Assembly (NCBI GenBank): GCA_028015205.1
Contig: CM051519.1
Span: 81,179,539 to 81,243,538 of the forward strand
DNA: 64,000 bases
Direction: 5' to 3'
From: Mytilisepta virgata
Taxonomy: Eukaryota; Mollusca; Bivalvia; Mytilida; Mytilidae
Shown: positions 1 to 9,467 of the stretch, in pieces
Layout: each line of letters begins with the position of its first letter
Position numbering within the stretch: the first letter of the stretch is position 1
The notes under the pieces: generated by a model
The model's input: the letters and a program-made list of their open reading frames with translations, nothing else
Database searches by the model: none
Told to the model about the DNA's origin: nothing
Translations under genes and position numbers: made by a program

Positions 1-631
1 ACTAAAAATGAATGATTGTTGGAGATGCTTAATTATAATTATTATACTGAAATACTAGAAACCATTGTCTAAAATTTTAGCTTTATTCAAATTTCTTCAG
101 TGAAAAAAAAAAACTATGATTGCATTTTTTTAAAAAAATATAGATAAAAAATAACAGAAAGAATAAAGTATCACCTATTTAGGTTATCATGTCTAGCCAA
201 CTTTCTGTGGCATTGTAACATCTGTTCTCACTAGCTGAACTTCACTAACTATTTATTATAAAGTGTTATGTGCTTGACTTGCTGCTGAGAGAGATGGCAT
301 ATCTCACCGAATTTCTTTCACAAACCCACGCTTTTTCAATTAGAACTGATATATTTTCTTTTATTGTATTTTTGGATGTTTCATGATTTACAGTATATTT
401 ATTTTTGTAAGAAGCAATTTTAATATAGATACTGTTATTAAAGAAGTGTGGTCAAAGTAAATAATAGCTATGGTCATGATACTTGTGTACTAACAGTATT
501 AAAATAGCTATAAAATGTACAAAAAGCAAACATAAATACATTATAAAGAATACAGACAAAAATCAGAAACTAAAAATACATTTGTAGTTAAAAGTCAATT
601 TCTTTAATTGAGAGTTGCTTCTTCTTTGCAG
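1..631 (+). other. DAG1: DAG1 intron (3' part) with splice acceptor
   Basis: AT-rich non-coding DNA ending in a pyrimidine-rich tract and TTTGCAG at 625-631, directly before the dystroglycan reading frame. Upstream DAG1 coding exons (signal peptide and start of the first cadherin-like domain) must lie outside the window. Nothing else is recognised in this stretch. Confidence 0.75.
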
Positions 632-2944
632 GTCATGGAAATAGGAAAAGATGCATTGCCAGTGTGGTTACATTTTGATAGTAAAAATCATCAATTGAAA
701 GGCATTCCAAGTCCCACTGATGTAGGCCAACATTACCTCGAGGTTGTGGTCAAAGGTCATGAAAATTCTATTGCCAAAGATGTGTTCTCAGTAACTGTCA
801 CAGGGGAATCCCCTGTTCTAACATTCACTCCGTCAGTATCAGAAAACGGAAAACCACAAGTTGTGCGATGTAAACGAGAAGTACCTGAAACTGCAGTTAC
901 AGTAGTAATTGATACAAATTTAGAATCTCTACCTGCTCTTAACAGATTAGACTTAGTCAACTCTGTTGCCTCCTACCTCAATCTTGCCAATGATATGATG
1001 AAATTGCTTCCCAAGGGAGAAAAACCACTGATTGACAGCTCAACACTGGTTACAGGAGCTGGAAACATTAAAAAGCCAAAATATACTGGTGTACAAGTTT
1101 CTTGGCTTGTAGGCTGTGGACAAGTAGAGAAAGACCACATGCCAGTTCTCCATCATGTAGAAAAGTCAGCACTCAATGGTAGTTTAGCTACAGCAGTAGG
1201 ATTCCCAATCAGTGGGTGGCAGGTAACTAACACATTGTTTCAGGAAGCTCCACACAGAAGGAGGAGAGCTATCAGGGCAACAGCCACTCCTGCAGTAACA
1301 AGGGGACCACCAACTCGGGTCACTGAGGTTGTCACCGTGACAGAACCAATTAAACCAACAGATAATTTAGAACCAATGACAAGATCAGTACCAATAATGG
1401 CATCTCCTTCAATGGACATTGTACCAACAAAATCTATCGTTGCTCCGCCAGCTTCTCCCGAACCAACAGAAATGATGACGAAGGTAGTAACCCCTAAGGT
1501 CACACCTGTCATGCCACCAACAACACCAAAACGCCCTGTAGAACCCGTTGCCTCAAAAACAGAAATTCTACCAACCAAAACTCACATCATGACAGCAGCA
1601 CCACCGACTGATTCTAAGCCAGATCCGACTCCACCGATACTCGAAAAATCGACAGAAATCGAATCCATGCCAAAATGTGTGGATGGCAGTATAGCTGCAC
1701 CTGTGAGAAGTGGTAAAATGAAAGATCTTGTATTTAGGTCGGGAGAATCCAAGCAATACGTTGTTTCAGAAGATTTATTTGAAGATTGTCTGGAAGGTAC
1801 TACTTCTAATCTGCGTCTGGATTTGTTTATGGAGGAAACTATGGTTATTCCACAAAATGCTTGGATTAGTTTAAAACACAAAAATAATAAATGGATCATA
1901 TATGGTGCACCACTGACAAATGATGTGGGAATGAAAAGATATAGAATTACTGCACAAAACAGAAAGGGAATGGCCCCAGCATCTGACAGCTTCATGGTAA
2001 CAGTAAAGGGATCCAGTGTTGCTGCTGTCGATAATCCCACTCATGAAATGGGGTTAGTTTTGGATGAGAACTTCGACAATTTTACTGTTACAAGGAGATT
2101 GGAACTAGTGAAAAAGATTAGGAGAATTTATCAAGATGATAATGATGACAGTATTAGTATGTTGAGATTTGAACGTGGATCTGTCAAATTTGGCTGGACA
2201 AATAATTCACTACCAACAGGTTCCTGTCCTATAGAAGGAATTAAAAAGGTTGTTGGTAAACTTGTGAAAGAAGATGGTCAATTGACAGATAGAGCCAAAA
2301 AGCAATTACAGAATTTCCGTGTTAATAAAGCTACAGCAGAACCTAGAGGTCAGTGTATAAATAATCCAGATTTTCCATATCGTGGTGTTGACTTCCCCAT
2401 AGATAAACCACCTAAAAAACCAGGAACTCAAACGTCAAAGCCTACACCAAAGCCAACCACATCAGTACCTGACAAAGAACAACAGGAAACTAGTGAGGAT
2501 GATATGCTCATTACGACAGTCGTTCCAGCTGTTGTTATAATCATTATTCTACTCATAGCATTGATGATTGCATGCTGTTTGTATCGAAAGAGAAGAAAGG
2601 GCAAAATGTCTCTCGAAGATAAGAATACATTTGTCAATAAAGGAGCACCAATTATATTTCCTGATGAATATGATGAAAAACCAAATGATGCAAATAGACC
2701 TCTTATTATGGAAGATGAGAAACCACCTATGCCCCCACCAGAATATACTCGTGCATCAAGTGAAAGTTCGCGATCATCTGACCATAAAAATGAAAATGAA
2801 GAGCATGAAATGGAAGAGACTGATATGAATTCACCAATGATTCAACCACCTCCCCCAATTCATAGTTCAGGAGGTAACAAACAACCACGTCCTCATATGC
2901 AAACAGCTTACAATAACAGGCCAGCTCCATATGTACCCCCATAA
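632..2944 (+). CDS. DAG1: Dystroglycan, large terminal coding exon (770 aa of the C-terminal part)
   Basis: Dystroglycan links extracellular laminin-G proteins to dystrophin and the actin cytoskeleton. The exon opens in phase 0 after TTTGCAG, so the true start codon is upstream. Residues are numbered from the exon start. About 1-45 are the end of the first cadherin-like domain (VWLHFDSKNHQLKGIP). About 85-205 are the alpha-dystroglycan N-terminal domain (VVIDTNLESLP, VSWLVGCG, VGFPISGWQV). RRRR at 209-212 (1256-1267) sits where vertebrates have a furin site. A Thr/Pro mucin-like stretch follows to about 345, then a second cadherin-like domain with AWISLKHKNNKWIIYG. The SEA-like beta subunit has the self-cleavage Gly-Ser at 516/517 (RGSVKFGWTNNSLP). 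One membrane segment (about 626-650) precedes YRKRRKGK, LEDKNTFVNKGAPIIFPDE, a PPPEY motif and the terminal PYVPP. The known vertebrate protein is about 895 aa, so roughly 100 aa are missing upstream. The C-terminal motif reads PAPY rather than PPPY. Confidence 0.96.
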   Translation, partial: VMEIGKDALPVWLHFDSKNHQLKGIPSPTDVGQHYLEVVVKGHENSIAKDVFSVTVTGESPVLTFTPSVSENGKPQVVRCKREVPETAVTVVIDTNLESLPALNRLDLVNSVASYLNLANDMMKLLPKGEKPLIDSSTLVTGAGNIKKPKYTGVQVSWLVGCGQVEKDHMPVLHHVEKSALNGSLATAVGFPISGWQVTNTLFQEAPHRRRRAIRATATPAVTRGPPTRVTEVVTVTEPIKPTDNLEPMTRSVPIMASPSMDIVPTKSIVAPPASPEPTEMMTKVVTPKVTPVMPPTTPKRPVEPVASKTEILPTKTHIMTAAPPTDSKPDPTPPILEKSTEIESMPKCVDGSIAAPVRSGKMKDLVFRSGESKQYVVSEDLFEDCLEGTTSNLRLDLFMEETMVIPQNAWISLKHKNNKWIIYGAPLTNDVGMKRYRITAQNRKGMAPASDSFMVTVKGSSVAAVDNPTHEMGLVLDENFDNFTVTRRLELVKKIRRIYQDDNDDSISMLRFERGSVKFGWTNNSLPTGSCPIEGIKKVVGKLVKEDGQLTDRAKKQLQNFRVNKATAEPRGQCINNPDFPYRGVDFPIDKPPKKPGTQTSKPTPKPTTSVPDKEQQETSEDDMLITTVVPAVVIIIILLIALMIACCLYRKRRKGKMSLEDKNTFVNKGAPIIFPDEYDEKPNDANRPLIMEDEKPPMPPPEYTRASSESSRSSDHKNENEEHEMEETDMNSPMIQPPPPIHSSGGNKQPRPHMQTAYNNRPAPYVPP

Positions 2945-3520
2945 TGTTTCCATAGTAACATTAGACATTAAAAGACTAGAATAACAAATTTTATCATAAT
3001 AAATAATAAAATGTGCTAACGGGACTGCAATATTTCCAGGATGAAATAAAGGACTGCAACGGCTCTCCGAGGATCTCAGTGGATTGGAGGCAGACATTGT
3101 CGCTGTATTAACTTGTTTATTTTTCTTTCACCTGTTATCTCAACACTTTCAGAATGAATGACTTGGATAAATGAACATGAAACAGAATTAGGGACAAAAT
3201 ATTCTTTGACTGTAATGGTTGAGAGGAAAAGGTTGAAAAGCTATGATTGTGTATATTATATGTAAAATGTGGTAGTTACATCACCTGAATAAAGTCAAAG
3301 TTCAGGTGATGGTCTAGACTTTATGAAAACCATTTTATGCAACTTTTTTTTCATTTCTTTTTCTGTGTCTGCTATGTATTTCAATATATTTTGTGTAGTT
3401 TTAGAAATGTGTAAAGTTTTTGTGAAAGATTTTATTGTACTCTTGTCTAAATTAAAATGTACATTAAGCATGATTGAAATTTAATTATTATATAAATTTT
3501 AATGATTAAAAATAAGACTG
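2945..3520 (+). other. DAG1: DAG1 3' UTR (extent uncertain)
   Basis: Non-coding sequence after the TAA stop. AATAAA hexamers occur at 3045-3050 and 3288-3293. The second lies at the edge of a perfect 11-bp hairpin (arms 3279-3289 and 3301-3311). The sequence cannot show which site is used, and the UTR could extend into the repeats beyond 3520. Confidence 0.5.
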
Positions 3521-3625
3521 CAAGAAGATAATGTTCCACTTTTCATTAAATTATCTCCCCTTGACATTTGAAGTTATTACCCTCCCTTAAACCACTGCTG
3601 TGATGTCAGCCTATTCATTTACCGT

Positions 3626-3662
3626 GGTTTCTTTTTCTAGAATCAACGCTTCTTTAATCCAT
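3626..3662. repeat. Single diverged copy of the 4573-4669 palindrome arm
   Basis: The segment containing GGTTTCTTTTTCTAGAATC and AACGCTTCTTTAATCCAT matches one arm of the hairpin found 1 kb downstream, with a few substitutions. It is probably a remnant of the same short repeat family. Confidence 0.55.
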
Positions 3663-3804
3663 CACTGAAATGAAGTCATAAAATTATATTCAATTGTTCC
3701 TTTTGTGTACTTAATGTCATTAAGTTTGAATTGGCTAATTTACTGATTTCTGTTCACAGCTGGTATTAGTTTAAAAACTTACCTTTGATTTTTGCAAATT
3801 TTTA

Positions 3805-4075
3805 TTTGCCGTGACTGGGGTTCGAACTCCCTCCATCAAGTAAATTATGTGTCACAGTTCAAGAACACATCGACGAAACCTCTCGGCTACCAATCGGATG
3901 ATATCTAAATGTCGTTTTTACATATATCAATATGATACGGTACAATATATACATAAGGCTTTCGCCTTTATATATTTAAAAACGACGTTTGTATAGTATA
4001 AGATGGTAGCCGCAAGGTTAGGATGAGTTGAGAGTAAACTTGTAGACATAGTTCGAATCTCTGTTTCAGTGTTCC
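3805..4075. repeat. Inverted pair of tRNA-like (SINE-like) sequences
   Basis: Read on the minus strand, the left half has GGTAGCCGAGAGGTTT (A-box-like) and GGAGTTCGAACCCC (B-box-like). The right half on the plus strand has GGTAGCCGCAAGGTT and ATAGTTCGAATCTC. The halves face each other around AT-rich arms (TGTCGTTTTTA at 3911-3921 against TAAAAACGACGT near 3979-3990). The spacing is wrong for functional tRNA genes, so a pair of tRNA-derived repeats or one palindromic element is more likely. Confidence 0.6.
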
Positions 4076-4572
4076 CTTTTTTCTAAATCTTTGTGTTATC
4101 GTTGATATAACTTAGTAATAAGAAAAGATCGTTATTTTTTTTATTTGATTATTATCGACAATTTCATATAATTCCATAAAAAATTAGAACATTATTATTT
4201 TGATGTTCATGGCAATTTCATCTGTTTCACTGCATATTTTGACATATTTTTAAAATATAAAAAGTGTAAATCGAGTGGATTTAAACTATCTTTTCTTTCA
4301 GTACCATTATGTTTTACTGGAAAATTATTTGGACTATGCTTTATTTTGTCAATAATGGACAAATTTCTGAATCATATGCCTTATACTGTAAGTCCATACG
4401 GTTTTGTATTAATTTTCATTTACCATTAAAATCATCAACGTGACTATATATATATATATCTAATTGAATAGTAGTATAAAGAATTAAGTTAATTTAAACT
4501 CACACATAATAGGGTCTAATTAAGAAAGGAAAGGTAATTGGGAAAAGTCGTCACAACAATGGTTTAAGTAAG

Positions 4573-4669
4573 AGATAAAATGGATAAGCGTTGGTTCATG
4601 AAAAACAAACCATTCGCCCTCTGGGCTCATGGTTTCTTTTTCAAGAACCAACGCTTATCCATTGTATCT
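4573..4669. repeat. Near-perfect palindrome (41-bp arms, 15-nt loop)
   Basis: Arms 4573-4613 and 4629-4669 are reverse complements with only a few mismatches; the shared core is TGGATAAGCGTTGGTTC. The loop is GC-rich. It looks like a short foldback element; a related single arm lies at 3626-3662. Confidence 0.8.
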
Positions 4670-5056
4670 CTAATACATCTTCCATGACCACACAAGGGCA
4701 CACAATTACAAATGCAAAATATATATCTCTCTATATTTAGGAAAGGAAGCTGATTTTTGTTCAGATTAGTGCTGTTTCGTTTCTTTTTGTAGTCCTTTAC
4801 AATGTACTGTATGATAAGATAATGTTCTTTTTTTAAATGGTCCTCAGACATAGATATTGTAAATTCAGAAAGTATGCATTTATTATTGTGAATCATAGAA
4901 AATTAGCAAAATATGATTTAATCACATGTTGGAAATTTTTTATTTCAGGTTTAAATTATTGCAATGGTCATCTAATGGTAATTGCATTTTTAACATAAAT
5001 AAAAACATTGCATTAGTTTCTGAACTTACAGTATTTCTACAGTTGTCATGTTGCAT

Positions 5057-5189
5057 GAGTCAGTTATCTCCCTTTGCTATTACTCAGGGGAAATAATGGA
5101 ATTACCACCCTTTCAGCACTTAAGATGAAAGGGAGGTAATTACAGTGATCTCCCCTTGGAAGCTTTGTTAAGGGAGATAACTGACTGAT
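5057..5189. repeat. Foldback MITE-like element with TTATCTCCC ends
   Basis: The outer arms are TCAGTTATCTCCCTT (from 5060) and AAGGGAGATAACTGA (near 5170-5187). An inner stem is formed by AATTACCACCCTTTCA and TGAAAGGGAGGTAATT. The whole unit can fold on itself. Short palindromes with TTATCTCCC are a recurring theme in this window (for example 3550, 7722-7803, 62636). Confidence 0.7.
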
Positions 5190-8100
5190 ATTTTCTCTTT
5201 GAAAATGAATAAAAATACTCAATAAAATATCAGGGATTTATTGATATTCATGAAAAATATTGCCAAGAAATGTTGTCATATGGCAATTGAAAGAACATTT
5301 TAGGTTAGTGATACCTATTATTGGAATCTATGTTTAATCATTTATGATTAATTTATTACTGCCAATTTCTTTTACAACTAAAAGATTAGTTTCTTTCAGT
5401 TCACTGAAAATCTAAGCTTTTGAAAAACATATGATAATTCGGAGAATTAAAAAAATGAGTTATTTTTAGCAAAGTTTTCCCTTATATTGAAGTTTCATCT
5501 TAAGTATTTCAATGGAGAATTTAAAAAAATCAATTCTAATTAACAATTTTAAGACCACTTTGTACTAAATAACTAGATATAATGATTATTAAATTTATTT
5601 ATTTAATCCTGAAAGTTGTTTTGAATAAAATCTATTTCTTCGCTAATGATTTTAATTCAGAAAATTAATTGTAGTAAAATTGAAGTGAAATATTGGTTTG
5701 TTGATGTATGATATATATATATATGTATATATTAAATGATGCGAAGAATGATTGGAATTGGATGTTACGTTAGTGCCTAAAAAAATTGTGATCATTGCTT
5801 AAATAAAAATGTTTGCATTTTGCAAGGTGTTTGTAACTGTGTTTAAATTTTGTTTCATTTTGTGCATCCATACACTGTGACTATACACTGTATAAAAAAC
5901 TTATAATCATGACTATGTATTACATACAGTCTATATATAATCACTGTAATCACAGAATATGTTCTGAAGGTACTCTATTTAGTCTGGCCAAAATAAATCT
6001 TACCCCCGGATTCTCATCTCCTTATAGTTTCATCCTTTTACACTAGGTGGAGTTATTTGTGGATGTTTGATTGTACTGTAAATCCAGAAATTTTTTAATG
6101 CCTTTATTAGTATAAATACGTTGTATGTGTCAACAGACAATATAGTGAAATTAATTGATGCAATTGATTTACTTCTTCTTGTTAAACATAACTAAAAAAA
6201 TCAATGTTTATATATTGTGGTCTTCATCCTGTCATGTATTTCACAATAATAAAAACATTGCATTGTGATTATTTCCAAATTAACAGTACCAACTGGTTCA
6301 CTGTTTTCCATGGTACCAGTTTAATGTTATGACATGACTACTACATACAATTTTTTCCGAACAAAATCAAAGAACTAGATGAGAATCTTAAGAATTTTTT
6401 TTTTATTTTGGCCTATCAGAAAGGAACAGTATAAAGTAAATATTTGGTTAACTCTGCCTTTATATAACATTATCAATTTCCATTTCATTATATATTACCT
6501 CCCCTGTTTTTGTTTTTTTAAACTACAACTATATTCAGGCCATGATGAATGTTTGACAATATACCCAAATCATGTTATTTATTCTGGCAATAAACAATGT
6601 TACCTGTTCACCTGTAAGACATTAATTGTATGGGGCTATTTACATATCGTGACACTTACAAGTTTTTTAAAAAAAAAGGCAAAATTTGGCATGTATATTA
6701 CATTGCCCAATATACAAAGCCATAGTGAAGATAGGAGAGCAGATAGATAATAAAATGGAAATTGGTCTATAGAAGACATTTTTGCCAAATATAAATTAAA
6801 ACTAAAGTTTTTAAGCATTGTGAAAATAGATATAAGGGCATTATACCTCATAACAGTCGTTTAAAAATTTATTTCCAAAGGGTAGTTATACATGTATTTA
6901 TTTCAATAAGATAATTATTCTATGTGACTGTCTTAGCCAGTTAAATCATTTTATTTCTACAATATTTCAATTTGTGTAACTGTTTTAACAGACTTTCTAG
7001 AGAAAGTTTTAATGTAAAAAATAACATCATTAGTAAAGATCGATGCTTGTGATGTATTTTTCATTAAAAAGTTTTTTTGCACAACTGGAAATAATGACAA
7101 GATTTTAATGGAAAGAAAATCGAATCCACACTTTTATTGAATCTCAGCTTCATTGTTAGGGTATCATAGACAATGATTAATTACAGAAATAGAAGACCTT
7201 TGCCCTTATTTTATGCAAGGGTTTCCTGAGACAGAGTTGCATTGTCTTATAAAAACGAACTTGTTTTAGAAGACAGAGAGTTTTCTATAATTTATTGTTT
7301 TGATGTTATTTTCTCAGAAATTTTCCCATGAAATGACAAGCTTAAGGTAAAATTCATGAAAAGTTAAGTTTGATTTTTCAATTGGTGAAGGATTTTTTGG
7401 TTTTTTCTATACCAGTGAAAAATTTATGCATGCATTTATTATTGCAATAATAAAAAAAAATTAATAAAAATGCAACATCAATCAATAAGAATTTCACATA
7501 GAATTTTTAATTTACAGTCACATTAAATTTGGAAATAAGAGTGAAAACCTTTAAAATAAAATATAATTTCATAAAAATATGTATGTGCCATACATTTACC
7601 CCTTCAAGTTATACTTGTCTAGAATAAACCCTATGTCAACTAGAAAATCGCATGAACTTAATTTGTGTGTCCGAACACACAATACATACTCTGAAGTAAT
7701 GAGAAACAGTCACATATTTGAAATTACCCCCCTTTGACTAATGGGGCTAAAGGGAGGCAATTTTATTATCTCTCCTGGGTAAATTAGTTAAGGGAGATAA
7801 GTAGCTTATGTTTCTCGTTAGATTTAAACCTAATACCCAGATGGGTTTATTAAGACAGCCTCTATGGCCAAATTTATTTTTTTATATTAATTTCTTTTTT
7901 CTTACAAAAATTTCAGAATTGCATTCCACAGTGTGCCAGAAAGTTAATTTCAGAAAGTTCTGTTTGAGAATTTATTCACAAGAGTGTTTTTACTATTACG
8001 TAAATATTATATTATAGAAAAAATTCCAAAAGATAGTACATGAAATTATGTTAATAGCTTATTTGAATATTTTGTGTTCAGTGTTATTTTTTAGGGAGTA

Positions 8101-8235
8101 TTATTATTTATGTTTATTAGTGAGTTACACTACAAAATTTTATTATGTATTGTATGCTGTTGTATATTGATTTTCATCCAAGCATGATAAATAATAAATA
8201 TTCATAAAACCATAATTTGTTGGTCATTAGCTAAT
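5190..8235. other. AT-rich intergenic DNA with a small hairpin pair
   Basis: No gene recognised. Simple AT repeats occur near 5711-5732. At 7722-7803 two consecutive small hairpins of the TTATCTCCC type occur: AATTACCCCCCTTTGA with CTAAAGGGAGGCAATT, then TTATCTCTCCT with AAGGGAGATAA. Short open frames here are in AT-rich low-complexity sequence and show no domain. Confidence 0.6.
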
Positions 8236-8239
8236 CATA

Positions 8240-8605
8240 CAGAGGTTGCATGTCAGAATGATTATTTTTTGTCAAACCTTCCTTTTGTGGTCATAAACCT
8301 TGTGTTTAAATTTCATAGATTTCTATTAACTTATACTAAAGTTATAGTGCAAAAACCAAAAATGCTTATTGGGCCCTTTTTGGCCCTTAATTCTTAAACT
8401 GTTTGGACCAAAACTCCCAAAATCAATCCCAACCTTCCTTTTGTGGTCATAAACCTTGTGTTTAAATTTCATAGATTTCTATATTGACTTATACTAAAGT
8501 TATAGTGCGAAAACCAAATGTCTTCGGACGACGACGACGACGCCAACGTCATACCAATATCCGACGGAAAAATTTTGCGATCGTATAAAAAGTAGTGGCC
8601 TAGTA
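8240..8605 (+). mobile_element. TE fragment ending in a GCGGTCGTATA-type terminus (copy A)
   Basis: Contains an internal direct repeat (AACCTTCCTTTTGTGGTCAT at about 8275 and 8430), then a (GAC)n stretch and TTTTGCGATCGTATAAAAAG. The same modules occur in reverse orientation at 9468-10030 and a related end occurs near 30460. No transposase frame is present, so this is a non-autonomous or truncated piece. Confidence 0.65.
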
Positions 8606-8923
8606 TATTTTGGTCAAATCTCATATTAGTAATGATAATGTGGTTATCCGTCTTGTATAATGCTACAATGTAACACTATGATTGGTTTCTATACGTGTTT
8701 CCATCAGCCTATAAATTGGATTTAAAAAAATCTGTGGAACAAAGGCCCGTACCATTGAAAATCAAAGTGACCACAAAGCCCATGCAATAATTATATGATG
8801 ATCGCAATGTCATATGCAAGCCCACCAACAGCTCCCGGGGTAACTCTGGATTTTTGACGGGATGCGGAAATGGCCTAAGAAAAGGTACCCGAGCAAATAC
8901 TAGAAAACTTGTCAATAATATAC

Positions 8924-9216
8924 AGGAGAACTTACCTTTTAATTGAAACCCAAGATTACCGGAGTAAACTCAAGCTAGTAATATTACTTAATAAATTCAG
9001 ACCTGTATCAAGTGCGAATATTGTGTCCATTTTTTCCCCAATTGTTCAGGGTTGGAGCTCTGCGGTCGTATCCAGCTGCGCTCAGCGAAGCAATTTATTC
9101 TATATGTATTGCACAAATATTTTGTAAACAAAATGAACAAAGGCTGTTCTAAGTAATATTACTAGCTTGAGTTTACTCCGGTAATCTTGGGTTTCAATTA
9201 AAAGGTAAGTTCTCCT
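8924..9216. mobile_element. Short element with perfect 67-bp terminal inverted repeats
   Basis: Bases 8924-8990 and 9150-9216 are exact reverse complements over 67 bp. The 159-bp interior has CTGCGGTCGTATCCAGCTGC, a module also present at 11630-11660. No coding capacity is seen. Perfect arms suggest recent insertion or arm homogenisation. No clear target duplication was identified. Confidence 0.85.
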
Positions 9217-9224
9217 TTTTCGCA

Positions 9225-9467
9225 CAAACTTTATGCCTCTCTCGAGGTAGAATTGCCCTTGATGTTATCAGAAGTTTGCCTCTAGTTTTTACCTGCGTCG
9301 CCAACGGCGAAAACACCTGTTTAGTAACCGCTTGACTCCGTCCGTCCGTCCGAAAGACCTTTGGTAGGAAACTTTCGCCAAAGTTTTCTTGACTTCTACA
9401 AAAGGGAATGATTTATATTTTGTCTGCAGCTTGATAATGTTGAGTTGTAGCGTGTAAGCAATTTTTA
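9225..9467. repeat. Probable TE remnant with GTCCGTCCGTCCG microsatellite
   Basis: Contains CGTCGCCAACGGCGAAAA and a CCGTCCGTCCGTCCG run typical of dispersed bivalve repeats. It lies between two better-defined TE pieces. No gene is recognised. Confidence 0.35.

Noticed and set aside
1240..1578. 112-aa minus-strand frame antisense to DAG1
   Set aside because: It is the reverse of the Thr/Pro-rich mucin-like codons, a typical shadow of biased composition.
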